DNA of 64,000 nucleotides, from NCBI RefSeq assembly GCF_000504245.1, contig NZ_KI632509.1:1301723-1365722 (forward strand), in the 5' to 3' direction. Position numbers and translations under genes: made by a program. How positions within the stretch are numbered: the stretch's first letter is position 1; each line of letters begins with the position of its first letter. This document shows, in pieces, positions 33,572 to 45,441 of the stretch. The stretch comes from Haloechinothrix halophila YIM 93223 (GTDB taxonomy: Bacteria; Actinomycetota; Actinomycetes; Mycobacteriales; Pseudonocardiaceae). The notes under the pieces were generated by a model. That model saw nothing but the letters and a program-made list of their open reading frames with translations, was not told the DNA's origin and searched no databases.

Positions 33572-34407
33572 ATCCGCTCCTCGGCACGCTCACGGTCACG
33601 TTCGGCCTGCGTGGCGTTGTGGGTTTCGTTCGGCACGACGTTCAGGACGTCGCCCGCCGCGCTGAGCACCATGCTCATGTCGCCCAAGACATCCGAGGCG
33701 TTGGCGATGGCGTTCGCGTTGTCCTCGATGACGTCCCCGACGGTCCGCGCGGCGTTGATATGGGCCTCCGCGAACTCCGTGCCGATCGTGGTGAGGGCGT
33801 CCCCTGCCGCGTCGAGGCACCTGCTGAACAGGCCAGGCTCGTCCGGTGCGAGGTCCCGTGCCTTGTCGAGCAGCCCCGCGATGCGATCCGCGGCCTCGTC
33901 GTGCTGCCGGTTGAGCCGCTCAGCCGACTCAATCACCGTGTCGAGGTCCGCGATCGCGGTGTCGAGCCGCTGCGTGGCGTTCGCCAGCGCCTCGTTCGCC
34001 GCCCGTAGCTCGTCCGGATCGGTGAAGGTTTGGTTCGCCAGCCTGAACGCCGGATTGTTCCGCGCCGCCTCCGCCTCGTCGCGAGCCTCGCGCGCCCGCA
34101 GCTCCAGCTCCCACGCTCGCCGCCGCAACTCGCTCAGCTCGGTGTGCCAGTCGGCGAGCGCCGCAGCAGCCCGCGACATCGAGTGCGTGGCGGTGTCCAG
34201 GTATTCGGGCAGGTCACCGACTCGCCGCGCGAACGCCTCACTCGCCTCGCCCTCCCAGATGCCGGTCTGGTTGACGATCGAGATGATCGCGTCGCGGGCG
34301 AGCCCGAGTTGGGCACTAGCCCGCTGGTACTGCTCCGCGCTCGCGTCCACCCGCCCGAGTTCGCCCGGCGCTGGATCGAAGCCGAGTGCGTCGAACGCCC
34401 GCGTCAT
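33562..34407 (-). CDS. Putative type VII-secreted protein with WXG100-like N-terminus
   Basis: 281 residues, almost wholly helical. Residues 1-105 resemble a long WXG100 hairpin with the turn GIWEGEASEAFARRV; residues 105-200 are heptad-like (ELRRRAWELELRAREARDEAEAAR, LDTAIADLDTVIESAERLN), followed by a Gly/Ala-rich segment. The C-terminus (HNATQAERDRERAEERIW) is charged and lacks a recognisable toxin domain. It overlaps the upstream 130-residue gene by ATGA. This is the 'putative T7SS-secreted protein' type common in actinobacteria; no ESX core genes are in this window. Confidence 0.78.
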   Translation of the reverse strand: MTRAFDALGFDPAPGELGRVDASAEQYQRASAQLGLARDAIISIVNQTGIWEGEASEAFARRVGDLPEYLDTATHSMSRAAAALADWHTELSELRRRAWELELRAREARDEAEAARNNPAFRLANQTFTDPDELRAANEALANATQRLDTAIADLDTVIESAERLNRQHDEAADRIAGLLDKARDLAPDEPGLFSRCLDAAGDALTTIGTEFAEAHINAARTVGDVIEDNANAIANASDVLGDMSMVLSAAGDVLNVVPNETHNATQAERDRERAEERIWQ

Positions 34408-34796
34408 GACCCGCGGCCTTCGAGTGCCTTGAAGATCTCGCCGCCCTCGTGTGGCCCCTCGCCGGTCCAGCCGCCGCCAGGGAAGCCGGTCGGCTGACTG
34501 TCAGGCAGCGTCGCGTCGTACATCTCCGCGTGCGCCTCGTCGAGCTCCTGGTAGTTGCGTTTCGCGCTGTGCAGTCGCTCGATGACGCCTTCGGCTGCTT
34601 CGTCCAGCTTGCCCAGCCCGTAGCGCCACGTCTCCTCGAACTCGTGCGCCGAACCGGTCAGCGTCTCGTGGCCGAGCATGCCGAGCTGACCGTGCGCCGC
34701 CAGGTTCTTGTTGGCCTCCCTGACCTGCTGCGCACCGTCCTCAAGCGTGTTGATGAGCCTGCCAAGCTCGGCGATGTTCACCCGGTACCCGGTCAT
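34404..34796 (-). CDS. Small WXG100/ESX-associated protein with YxxxD motif
   Basis: 130 residues. N-terminal helix-turn-helix hairpin of the WXG100 kind (VNIAELGRLINTLEDGAQQV..., turn ETWRYGLGKLDEAAEGV) with a YQELDEAHAEMYD segment that fits the YxxxD/E secretion motif. The tail is Gly/Pro-rich (PTGFPGGGWTGEGPHEGG). ATG 34796 follows GGGAGGG. As first gene of the cassette it could be the secretion partner of the 281-residue protein. Confidence 0.78.
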   Translation of the reverse strand: MTGYRVNIAELGRLINTLEDGAQQVREANKNLAAHGQLGMLGHETLTGSAHEFEETWRYGLGKLDEAAEGVIERLHSAKRNYQELDEAHAEMYDATLPDSQPTGFPGGGWTGEGPHEGGEIFKALEGRGS

Positions 34797-34858
34797 TGCG
34801 ATCCCTCCCGCCTTCGTGTCCCGTGAGACGAGGCGGGAGGCTGCCGGGTTCCGCCGTG

Positions 34859-35692
34859 TTAGCCGCGCTGGCTGCGCACGCCGAGCAGGACGTCTTCCCA
34901 CGCGGGCACGACGGGGTGGCCCTTCTTGGCCTTGCGGCGCGGTGCCGGTGGGACGTCGTCGGGCGCTTCCGGTGCGGCCTCCGCCTCTGCCCGCGTGGGC
35001 AACGGAGCCTCGATCACCGTGGCGTCCTCGGGCTCTTCCTCCCAGTCCGGGTCGAGCATGGCCTGCTCGTCGTCCTCTTCGATGACGGGCCGCAACGTGC
35101 GTGGCGATCGGCGCACTTCGGGGTCGTGCAGGTCAGCCGCGTTGTCGTCCAGCGCGGCGACGGTGCCGCCGTGGGCGCCGGGAGAGAACGACCAGTGCGC
35201 GCGGTTATCCGAGCGACCGGTCTGCCACCGCAGACAGACGACCCACTTGCCGCCCTCGCCGCGCCAAGCGTCCCAGCTCGCGGTGGTGTAGTCCTGCCCG
35301 CGCACACCGAAGGCGTAGGCGACGACCTCGCCGAGAGTGCGCACGTCGGGCCCGTCCTCGCGCACGGGGTGGGCATCCTGCGCCAGCTCGGCGGTGCGGG
35401 CTCGCTCAAGCAGCACGGGATAGGCGAAGCGCTCGACACGCTGCTCTGGGATCCCGGCGTTCGCCGCGAGCTGCGCGACGGTTTCGCCGGCACGAATGCG
35501 GGCCTGAATCTCACGTGGGCGCATCTGGCTCTCCAACTCGATCTGGATCTGTCCGAGCCGGGTGATATCGCCGCGTGCCGCTGCACGTAACCGCTCGTCG
35601 GCCGGGAGCAAGAACTTCTCCCCGCGCTCGGTGTCTTCGCACACGATGGACTTCCCGTCCTCGTGCAGCCCGACAACCCGTAGCGCTCGCAT
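34859..35692 (-). CDS. sepH: Septation protein SepH (DUF3071)
   Basis: 277 residues from ATG 35692 (MRALRVVGLHEDGKSIVCED). The N-terminal DUF3071 domain carries the conserved FLLPADERLRAAARGD, RPREIQARIRAGETVAQLAANAGIPEQRVERFAYPVL helix-turn-helix-like part and DYTTASWDAWRGEGGKWVV. The C-terminal third is acidic and disordered, ending PVVPAWEDVLLGVRSQR, a short conserved tail. SepH binds FtsZ and promotes Z-ring assembly in Streptomyces and mycobacteria (Rv0883c). Same strand and order relative to serC as in M. tuberculosis. Confidence 0.92.
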   Translation of the reverse strand: MRALRVVGLHEDGKSIVCEDTERGEKFLLPADERLRAAARGDITRLGQIQIELESQMRPREIQARIRAGETVAQLAANAGIPEQRVERFAYPVLLERARTAELAQDAHPVREDGPDVRTLGEVVAYAFGVRGQDYTTASWDAWRGEGGKWVVCLRWQTGRSDNRAHWSFSPGAHGGTVAALDDNAADLHDPEVRRSPRTLRPVIEEDDEQAMLDPDWEEEPEDATVIEAPLPTRAEAEAAPEAPDDVPPAPRRKAKKGHPVVPAWEDVLLGVRSQRG

Positions 35693-35825
35693 TCCCGCCT
35701 CCCGCGACGTCACCTATCCGAGTGGTAACAGTAAATCGGCGCGTCGGCTTGACGGTCGAGCCACGCCGATACTTGACCCAATCTGGTCGTGTTGATCACG
35801 CGGATGGGCGAGGGGTGAGGTGCGA

Positions 35826-35870
35826 CGAAGGGCTTCTTACCCGCATTTCGCGCGAGTAAGAAGCCCTTCG
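35826..35870. terminator. 15-bp terminator hairpin after serC
   Basis: CGAAGGGCTTCTTAC (35826-35840) pairs perfectly with 35856-35870 around a 15-base loop, 19 bases past the serC stop. Shares the GAAGGGCTTCTT core with the 28601 repeat. Confidence 0.8.
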
Positions 35871-35888
35871 CTTCACCAGAGCCAGTCG

Positions 35889-38487
<2,599 letters not shown>

Positions 38488-38587
38488 TCTGCACCGAACG
38501 ATCGCATCGCGCGGTGCTGTTTCGCCATTGGCCACGGTGCGACTCGCAGCACGACCCGAGACGCCGCCAGGGCCGCTCGGTGCCGCC

Positions 38588-39274
38588 CTACGGAGCGATG
38601 CGGTCGATGCGCCAGTCGTCGCCGTCCTCACGGACGTAGCGGAGCCGGTCGTGCAGGCGGTCCTCGCGGCCCTGCCAGAACTCCACCAGGTCAGGGATGA
38701 TCCGCCAGCCACCCCAGTGCGGCGGCGGTGGCACCTCGTCGGCGTCGGCGAACCGGCGCTCGATGGCGCGCAGCGCGCTCTCCAGCGCCCGCCTGCTCGG
38801 CACCACCCCTGACTGCGGCGACGCCCACGCCCCGAGCTGCGACCCGCGCGGCCGGGACGCCCAGTACGCCGCCGTCTCGGCGGCCGACACCTTCTCGACC
38901 GGCCCGCGCACGTGGACCTGCCGGTGCAGCGCGTACCAGGGGAACGTCGCGGACGCGTAGCGGCCGGTGCTCAGCTCGTGACTCTTGGCTGAGGTGTAGT
39001 TGGTGTAGAACGCGATGCCGCGCTCGTCGAGGCCCTTGCACAGCACGGTGCGCGAGGACGGCCTGCCCTCGACATCCGCAGTGGCGAGCACCATCGCGTT
39101 CGGCTCGGCGACTCCGGCGTCGACCGCGTCGTCAAGCCACTGCTGCAACTGCTTCGTCCACGTCGAGGCCAGGTCGGCTTCGTCAAGCGCCTCACCTTCG
39201 TAAGACACCCGCATCCCGGGCAACGTGACGGCGAGACCCGATACGTCACCATCGCCTGTCGTGAACTCAGTCAT
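38588..39274 (-). CDS. pdxH: Pyridoxamine 5'-phosphate oxidase
   Basis: 228 residues from ATG 39274, which follows CCGGAGGAC. FMN enzyme that oxidises PNP or PMP to PLP. Features: MRVSYEGEALDEADLASTW, EPNAMVLATADVEGRPSSRTVLCKGLDERGIAFYTNY (split over residues 57-94), ATFPWYALHRQVHVRG, YWASRPRGSQLGAWAS, and the C-terminal PPPPHWGGWRIIPDLVEFWQGREDRLHDRLRY with RxS/R residues that bind phosphate. Divergent from citA. Confidence 0.95.
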   Translation of the reverse strand: MTEFTTGDGDVSGLAVTLPGMRVSYEGEALDEADLASTWTKQLQQWLDDAVDAGVAEPNAMVLATADVEGRPSSRTVLCKGLDERGIAFYTNYTSAKSHELSTGRYASATFPWYALHRQVHVRGPVEKVSAAETAAYWASRPRGSQLGAWASPQSGVVPSRRALESALRAIERRFADADEVPPPPHWGGWRIIPDLVEFWQGREDRLHDRLRYVREDGDDWRIDRIAP

Positions 39275-39576
39275 GCGGTGTCCTCCGGTAATCGACCACA
39301 GCGCCATACCAACTCGGTAATGATGAAGGTACGGCCCACGGTACGGGCAATGGAAGGGCGCGATTCGGTGGTGAGTGTTGCCCACGGTCGCCCTGCGTTG
39401 TCAGATAGGCATGGCACCCGGATAAAACGTGATCGAACACACTACGTGCGCCGATTGCCCGCCGCGACGGCCAGGAGCACCCTGATGCGATCAACGCACG
39501 TTAACCACCGCGGCGCGGCGGGGGACACTTGCCGTGTCGCGCCTAATCCGAGAACCGGACACGGCGAGGAGCCTCG
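39275..39576. other. 302-base divergent promoter region between pdxH and citA
   Basis: No gene supported. It contains two copies of GGTACGG about 13 bases apart near 39330-39345, and before citA an inverted repeat GCCGTGTC (39531-39538) / GACACGGC (39558-39565) with a GAGGAG ribosome-binding site immediately after. Otherwise I see nothing. Confidence 0.6.
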
Positions 39577-40707
39577 ATGACACAGGGGAACACACAGAGC
39601 GCAGATGACGGTTTCCGTCCCGGCCTTGAGGGCGTAGTCGCCTTCCGCACCGAGATCGCGGAACCGGACAGAGACGGCGGCGCGCTGCGGTATCGAGGTG
39701 TCGACATCGAGGACCTCGCGGGCAAGGTGACGTTCGGGGACGTCTGGGCGCTGCTGGTTGACGGCACGTTCGGTCAGGGATTGCCGCCGGCCGAGCCGTT
39801 CCCGATCCCGGTGCACTCCGGTGACGTCCGGGTCGACGTTCAGGCCGCGCTGGCGATGCTCGCCCCGATCTGGGGCTACGAGCCGCTGCTCGATATCAGC
39901 GACGAGCAGGCCCGCGACCAGCTGGCCCGCGCGTCAGTGATGGCACTGTCCTATGTGGCGCAGTCGGCGCGCGGCATCGGCCGCCCCGCGGTGCCGCAGT
40001 CGCGGGTGGACGAGTGCGACACCGTCACCGAGCGGTTCATGACCCGCTGGCGCGGCGAGCCGAACCCCGCACACGTCAAGGCGATCGATGCCTACTGGGC
40101 GTCCGCGGCCGAGCACGGCATGAACGCATCGACGTTCACCGCCCGCGTGATCGCCTCCACCGGCGCGGATGTCGCCGCGTCGATATCCGGCGCGATTGGC
40201 GCGATGTCCGGGCCGCTGCACGGCGGCGCGCCCGCGCGGGTGCTGCCGATGGTGTCCGAGGTGGAGCAGGTCGGCGACGCACGCGCGGTGGTGCGCGACA
40301 TCCTGGACCGCAAGGACCGGCTGATGGGCTTCGGACACCGTGTGTATCGCGCGGAGGATCCACGTGCCCGCGTGCTGCGCCGCACCGCGAAGGAACTGGG
40401 CGCGCCCCGCTACGAGGCAGCGGCCGCATTGGAGCAGGCAGCGCTCGCGGAGTTGCGGGAGCGTAGGCCGGACAGGGCGATCGAGACGAACGTCGAGTTC
40501 TGGGCCGCGGTGATGCTGGACTTCGCCGAGGTTCCGCCACACATGATGCCCGCGATGTTCACCTGCGCGAGGACGGCGGGCTGGTGCGCGCACATTCTTG
40601 AGCAGAAGCGCACCGGACGTCTGGTGCGGCCGTCGGCCGTCTACGTCGGTCCCGAGCCACGCCGCCCGCAGGAGGTCGAGGGCTGGGACACCGTCCAGGC
40701 CCTCTGA
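39577..40707 (+). CDS. citA: Citrate synthase 2 / methylcitrate synthase-like (CitA)
   Basis: 376 residues. Citrate synthase fold with the catalytic triad in GPLHGGAPARV (His), LMGFGHRVYRAEDPRARVL (His) and the late VEFWAAVMLDFAEVPPHMMPAMFTCARTAGWCAHILEQ (Asp region). It is the shorter paralogue corresponding to Rv0889c; the full-length gltA is 3 kb downstream on the same strand. Whether it prefers acetyl-CoA or propionyl-CoA is not visible. ATG 39577 follows GGCGAGGAG. Confidence 0.92.
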   Translation: MTQGNTQSADDGFRPGLEGVVAFRTEIAEPDRDGGALRYRGVDIEDLAGKVTFGDVWALLVDGTFGQGLPPAEPFPIPVHSGDVRVDVQAALAMLAPIWGYEPLLDISDEQARDQLARASVMALSYVAQSARGIGRPAVPQSRVDECDTVTERFMTRWRGEPNPAHVKAIDAYWASAAEHGMNASTFTARVIASTGADVAASISGAIGAMSGPLHGGAPARVLPMVSEVEQVGDARAVVRDILDRKDRLMGFGHRVYRAEDPRARVLRRTAKELGAPRYEAAAALEQAALAELRERRPDRAIETNVEFWAAVMLDFAEVPPHMMPAMFTCARTAGWCAHILEQKRTGRLVRPSAVYVGPEPRRPQEVEGWDTVQAL

Positions 40708-40738
40708 CGCCGGGCGGGCGGTGCGGCGTGCGGCGGCT

Positions 40739-40822
40739 CGCGAGTCGCACCTTAATCGCCGCGAGTCGCACCCTAATCGCCGCGAGTTTCACCTTGACGG
40801 CCGCGAGTCGCGCGTTCCGTGT
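40739..40822 (+). repeat. Four tandem 21-bp repeats of a second family, after citA
   Basis: Units at 40739-40759, 40760-40780, 40781-40801 and 40802-40822 begin CGCGAGTCGCACC(T/C)TAATC (third and fourth degenerate). Same unit length as, but different sequence from, the GTGTCC family. They start 32 bases after the citA stop on the sense strand. Confidence 0.75.
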
Positions 40823-40854
40823 CGCCGAATGCCGCGGGTCACTAACCTGGAGTG

Positions 40855-41640
40855 ATGACGTCGAGGGGGAGCTCCGAGTACAGCCCGCTGCTGCCTGTTG
40901 GGAGACGACGGCCGCTTCCGGTGCGTCTGGTGCGAACCGTCCGTTCGCGCCGGAGCCACCTGCCAGCACCGTGGATCTCCGTCGCGGCGCTCGTGCTCGG
41001 TGTTGCGCTCGCCGCTGTGGCGGCGTTGCTCTTCCGCTGGCCGTGGTGGCTGAGCGGCCTCGTTCTCATCGCCCCGGTGTCGCTTGCGGCACTGCTGTTC
41101 GCCGCGACCGCGTTCACCGGGGGAAAAGCGGCCGAAACGTGGTCCCAGCTGACGCTGGACGTCCTGTCCAGCGTGAGCCAACGCCGGGCGCGCGAGCTCG
41201 CACTACGCCGCAGGGTGGCGCCGTTCCGGTCCGCGCCGTTTCCGCTGTACGGGCTGCCGCCAACGTGGCCCGGCCGCCGGATGTTGGGGAGCACGTCGTC
41301 CAGCGCGGACCGGAACGGGCCCATGCGGACGACGGCGCTCGAACTGCGGCACGTCAACGGGCCTGCGGTGGACGTCGAGGCTTGCCACGTCGATGACGAC
41401 GGACTGACCGTCCGGCTGGACGAGCTCGGAGCCGACGTCGACGACGGTGGCGTGGTCACCATCCCGGTTGACGGCCAGGAGCACGAGTTCCGCTACCGCA
41501 CGTCGGACGGCGGCGTTGTCGCATACACCCATGTCGGCGACCACGCCATCCTCGTGCGCTGTGACCGGAGCGTTCTGGACGACGTCGAACTGGTGCGCAT
41601 CACCGACTTGCAGCCCTACATCGACGGCCGCAGCCCGTAG
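40855..41640 (+). CDS. Two-helix membrane protein of unknown function
   Basis: 261 residues. An Arg-rich cytosolic head (GRRRPLPVRLVRTVRSRR), two membrane helices (WISVAALVLGVALAAVAALLF and WWLSGLVLIAPVSLAALLFA), then a 150-residue soluble domain with a strand-rich end (TVRLDELGADVDDGGVVTIPV, EHEFRYRTSDGGVVAYTHVG). ATG 40855 lies six bases after TAACCT (40843-40848), so leaderless; GTG 40852 is possible. No recognised family. Confidence 0.72.
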   Translation: MTSRGSSEYSPLLPVGRRRPLPVRLVRTVRSRRSHLPAPWISVAALVLGVALAAVAALLFRWPWWLSGLVLIAPVSLAALLFAATAFTGGKAAETWSQLTLDVLSSVSQRRARELALRRRVAPFRSAPFPLYGLPPTWPGRRMLGSTSSSADRNGPMRTTALELRHVNGPAVDVEACHVDDDGLTVRLDELGADVDDGGVVTIPVDGQEHEFRYRTSDGGVVAYTHVGDHAILVRCDRSVLDDVELVRITDLQPYIDGRSP

Positions 41641-41650
41641 GTTCCCCGCG

Positions 41651-41696
41651 ATCATCAGGCGTTGTGGCGATATATGTCGCCGCAACGCCTGATGAT
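41651..41696. terminator. 20-bp bidirectional terminator palindrome
   Basis: Arms 41651-41670 and 41677-41696 pair over 20 positions (one T-G) around TATATG, between convergent genes. Core AGGCGTTGTGG-CGA is shared with the palindrome at 10240. Confidence 0.85.
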
Positions 41697-41734
41697 CCAC
41701 ACGGCGACGTCGGTGGGGCGGGCCGCCCGCCACG

Positions 41735-42880
41735 TCACGCGTTGCGCAACTCCTTGGCGATGACCATGCGCTGGATCTGGTTCGTGCCCTCGAAGATCTG
41801 CGGCACCTTCGCCTCGCGCATGTAGCGCTCCACCGGGAAGTCCTTGGTGTAGCCCGCGCCGCCGAGCACCTGCACCGCATCGGTGGTCACCTTCATCGCC
41901 GAGTCCGTCGCCACCAGCTTCGCGATGGACGCCTGCCGCGCGAACGGCAGCCCACGGTCCTTGCGGCGCGCGGCCTCCAAGTACGTCGCCCGGGATGACT
42001 CCACCGCCGCGGCCATGTCCGCCAGCAGGAACTCGACGCCCTGGAAGTCGATGATCGACTTGCCGAACTGCGTGCGCTCGGTGGCGTAGCGGACCGCCTC
42101 GTCCAGTGCCGCCTGCGCCAGCCCCACCGCGCACGCGGCGATGCCGAGCCTGCCGGACGCCAGCGAGTCCAGCGCGATCCGCAGCCCGGCGCCCTCCTCG
42201 CCGAGCAGCCGGTCAGTGGGCACGCGCGCGTCGGAGAAAATCATCTGCGACGTCGTCGAGGCCGTCATGCCCATCTTGCGTTCCGGCGTCGCCGCCGAGA
42301 GGCCGGGCGTGTCGGCGGCCACGAGCAGACAGCTGATGCCCTTGGAGCCGGCTGGCGAGGTCCGCACCATCGTGGTGTAGAAGTCGGCCTTGCCGCCGTG
42401 GGTGATCCACGCTTTGGTGCCGTTGACCACGTATTCGTCCCCGTCGCGCACCGCCCGCGTCGACAGCGCCGCCGCGTCCGACCCGGCGTGGGTTTCGGAC
42501 AGCGCGTACGCGCCGAGCAGGTCGCCGCCGAGCAGGTCAGGCAGCCAGCGGTCGCGCTGCTCGTCAGTGCCGTAGAACGCCAGCGCGAAGCAGGACATCG
42601 TGTGCACGCTCAGCCCGACGCCGACGGACATCCACGCGCTCGCGATCTCCTCGAGCACCTGCAGGTAGACCTCGTATGGCACGTCGCCGCCGCCCCACCG
42701 CTCGGCGTACGGCAGCCCGAGCAGGCCGCTCTTGCCGAGCAGCCGGAACTGCTCGCGCGGGAAACGTTCCGCCTGCTCGTACTCGTCGGCGCGCGGTGCG
42801 AGTTCGTCGCGGGCGATCTCGCGGGTCAGCGCGAGCAGATCCTCGGCCTCGGTGGACGGCAGCAGGCGTTCGGCTGGCAT
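41735..42880 (-). CDS. Acyl-CoA dehydrogenase
   Basis: 381 residues, FAD flavoprotein of beta-oxidation. Features: YALSETHAGSDAAALSTRA, VVNGTKAWITHGGKADFYTT, the middle beta domain, ATERTQFGKSIIDFQGVEF, VLGGAGYTKDFPVERYMREAKVPQIFEGTNQIQRMVIAK, where the catalytic Glu lies in FEGTNQ. The chain-length preference is unknown. Divergent from a TetR regulator with a probable operator between, suggesting that the TetR represses it. Confidence 0.93.
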   Translation of the reverse strand: MPAERLLPSTEAEDLLALTREIARDELAPRADEYEQAERFPREQFRLLGKSGLLGLPYAERWGGGDVPYEVYLQVLEEIASAWMSVGVGLSVHTMSCFALAFYGTDEQRDRWLPDLLGGDLLGAYALSETHAGSDAAALSTRAVRDGDEYVVNGTKAWITHGGKADFYTTMVRTSPAGSKGISCLLVAADTPGLSAATPERKMGMTASTTSQMIFSDARVPTDRLLGEEGAGLRIALDSLASGRLGIAACAVGLAQAALDEAVRYATERTQFGKSIIDFQGVEFLLADMAAAVESSRATYLEAARRKDRGLPFARQASIAKLVATDSAMKVTTDAVQVLGGAGYTKDFPVERYMREAKVPQIFEGTNQIQRMVIAKELRNA

Positions 42881-42895
42881 GGCTCTCCTCGAGCA

Positions 42896-42933
42896 GTACT
42901 GAGAACGATACTGTAGAGCTTAGCTCAGTACTC
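42896..42933. promoter_or_regulatory. Inverted repeat AGTACTGAG...CTCAGTACT, probable TetR operator
   Basis: Nine-base perfect arms at 42896-42904 and 42925-42933, twenty bases apart, in the 160-base divergent region between the acyl-CoA dehydrogenase and tetR genes. A further GATACTGTAG between them is a partial copy. Confidence 0.55.
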
Positions 42934-43040
42934 TCATGTCGAGAAGACCGAAAGCAAGCTGCCTGGCACGCAGGCGTGACCTGCCAGTTCTGCTTGCTGC
43001 CGGTCGGATCGGCAGCTACTGGCGCAGTACGCTGAAGCCC

Positions 43041-43625
43041 ATGGCACCCGGCGCACGCAGACAGCCGACGGCGCGGCAGCTGGCGCTGCTCGCCGACCTG
43101 GAGGAACTGTTCCTCGTCAAGGGTTTCGCCGCGTTCACCCTCGACGACCTCGCCGCGCAGCTGAGCTGCTCGAAATCGACGCTCTACACGCTCGCGGCCA
43201 GCAAGGAACAGCTCGCGACGCTGGTGGTGCGCCGGTTCTTCAAAGGCGCGGCGCGCACCATCGAGGAGCGCATCTCGGACAAGACGGATGTCCGTGAGGT
43301 CGTCGCGACGTATCTGGCCGGGGTATCCGACCAGCTCGACCGGGCGTCTCCGGAGTTCATGCGCGACATCGCGGAGTTCGCACCCGCCCGCGCCGAGTAC
43401 GAATCGAACAGCAGGGCGGCAGCGGAGCGGATTTCGTCATTTATCGACGACGGCGTGCGCGATGGGACGTTTCGCGAAGTTCATGCCACGCTGATCGCGC
43501 AATTCGTCGGCGTGCTGATCGAGGCGATCCAGACCGGGGTTGTGGCTGATCGTGCCGGGGTCAGTGACGCCGAGGCGTACACCGCATTGGCCGAACTTTT
43601 GCTCGATGGATTGACCCGAGAGTGA
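43041..43625 (+). CDS. TetR-family regulator
   Basis: 194 residues from ATG 43041. N-terminal helix-turn-helix with LFLVKGFAAFTLDDLAAQLSCSKSTLYTLAASKEQL, then a ligand domain (IAEFAPARAEYESNSRAAAERISSFIDDGVRDGTF). It lies divergent to the acyl-CoA dehydrogenase, its likely target together with itself. ATG is seven bases after TACGCT (43028-43033), a leaderless pattern. Confidence 0.88.
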   Translation: MAPGARRQPTARQLALLADLEELFLVKGFAAFTLDDLAAQLSCSKSTLYTLAASKEQLATLVVRRFFKGAARTIEERISDKTDVREVVATYLAGVSDQLDRASPEFMRDIAEFAPARAEYESNSRAAAERISSFIDDGVRDGTFREVHATLIAQFVGVLIEAIQTGVVADRAGVSDAEAYTALAELLLDGLTRE

Positions 43626-43848
43626 TCCACCTTACGTGGCGATCATCCACCGACTGTGAGAATGTTCCCAACTCCGCCGTTCCAGGGCCGTCAGATGCTG
43701 CGCGAATGGTGCTATCTGCACTAGCGTAAGGCCGAATTCATACCCCAACGGGGCGGTGTGCGGTGCGGGTCCTGTCTTGGGCTGGCTGACCACAGCCGGC
43801 CGAGCCCAGTCAGGCGCAGCCGTCCCGTGTGACGTGAGAGGGACGTAC

Positions 43849-45165
<1,317 letters not shown>

Positions 45166-45174
45166 CGTCCTGCG

Positions 45175-45207
45175 CACCGTCGGCAGCCAGCTGAGCTGCC
45201 GACGGTG
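45175..45207 (+). terminator. 13-bp terminator after gltA
   Basis: CACCGTCGGCAGC (45175-45187) pairs perfectly with 45195-45207, loop CAGCTGA, 10 bases after the stop. Confidence 0.8.
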
Positions 45208-45252
45208 GTCGCTGGCGCATTGGCGCGCTCAGCGGTGGCGGGGCCGGGCACA

Positions 45253-45441
45253 ATGATCGGGATGTCCGACCGTTGTGCCGTGCTGTGGTTCCGGCGGGAC
45301 CTGCGGCTCGCCGATCACCCCGCCCTGCTGGCCGCCGCCGACCGCGCCGAGACGGTGCTCGCGCTGTACGTGCTCGACGAGCGCCTGATCGGGCCAGCGG
45401 GGGCGCCAGCGAGGCCGCTCAGCCGCGCAGCGCTGCCGTGA
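45253..45441 (+). pseudogene. Remnant of a deoxyribodipyrimidine photolyase (N-terminal ~55 residues)
   Basis: 62 codons beginning MIGMSDRCAVLWFRRDLRLADHP... The VLWFRRDLRLADHPALLAA and VLALYVLDERL stretch is the start of the photolyase/cryptochrome antenna-domain fold. Similarity stops at about ARPL, exactly where the stop of the convergent ABC permease gene lies (45419), and the frame ends 20 bases later. The remaining ~400 residues are absent. It looks like the stump left by a deletion or insertion that brought in the ABC operon. Confidence 0.75.

Noticed and set aside
40598-40855. Small protein with RESHLNRRES repeats after citA
   Set aside because: It overlaps the end of citA out of frame and merely translates the second 21-bp repeat.
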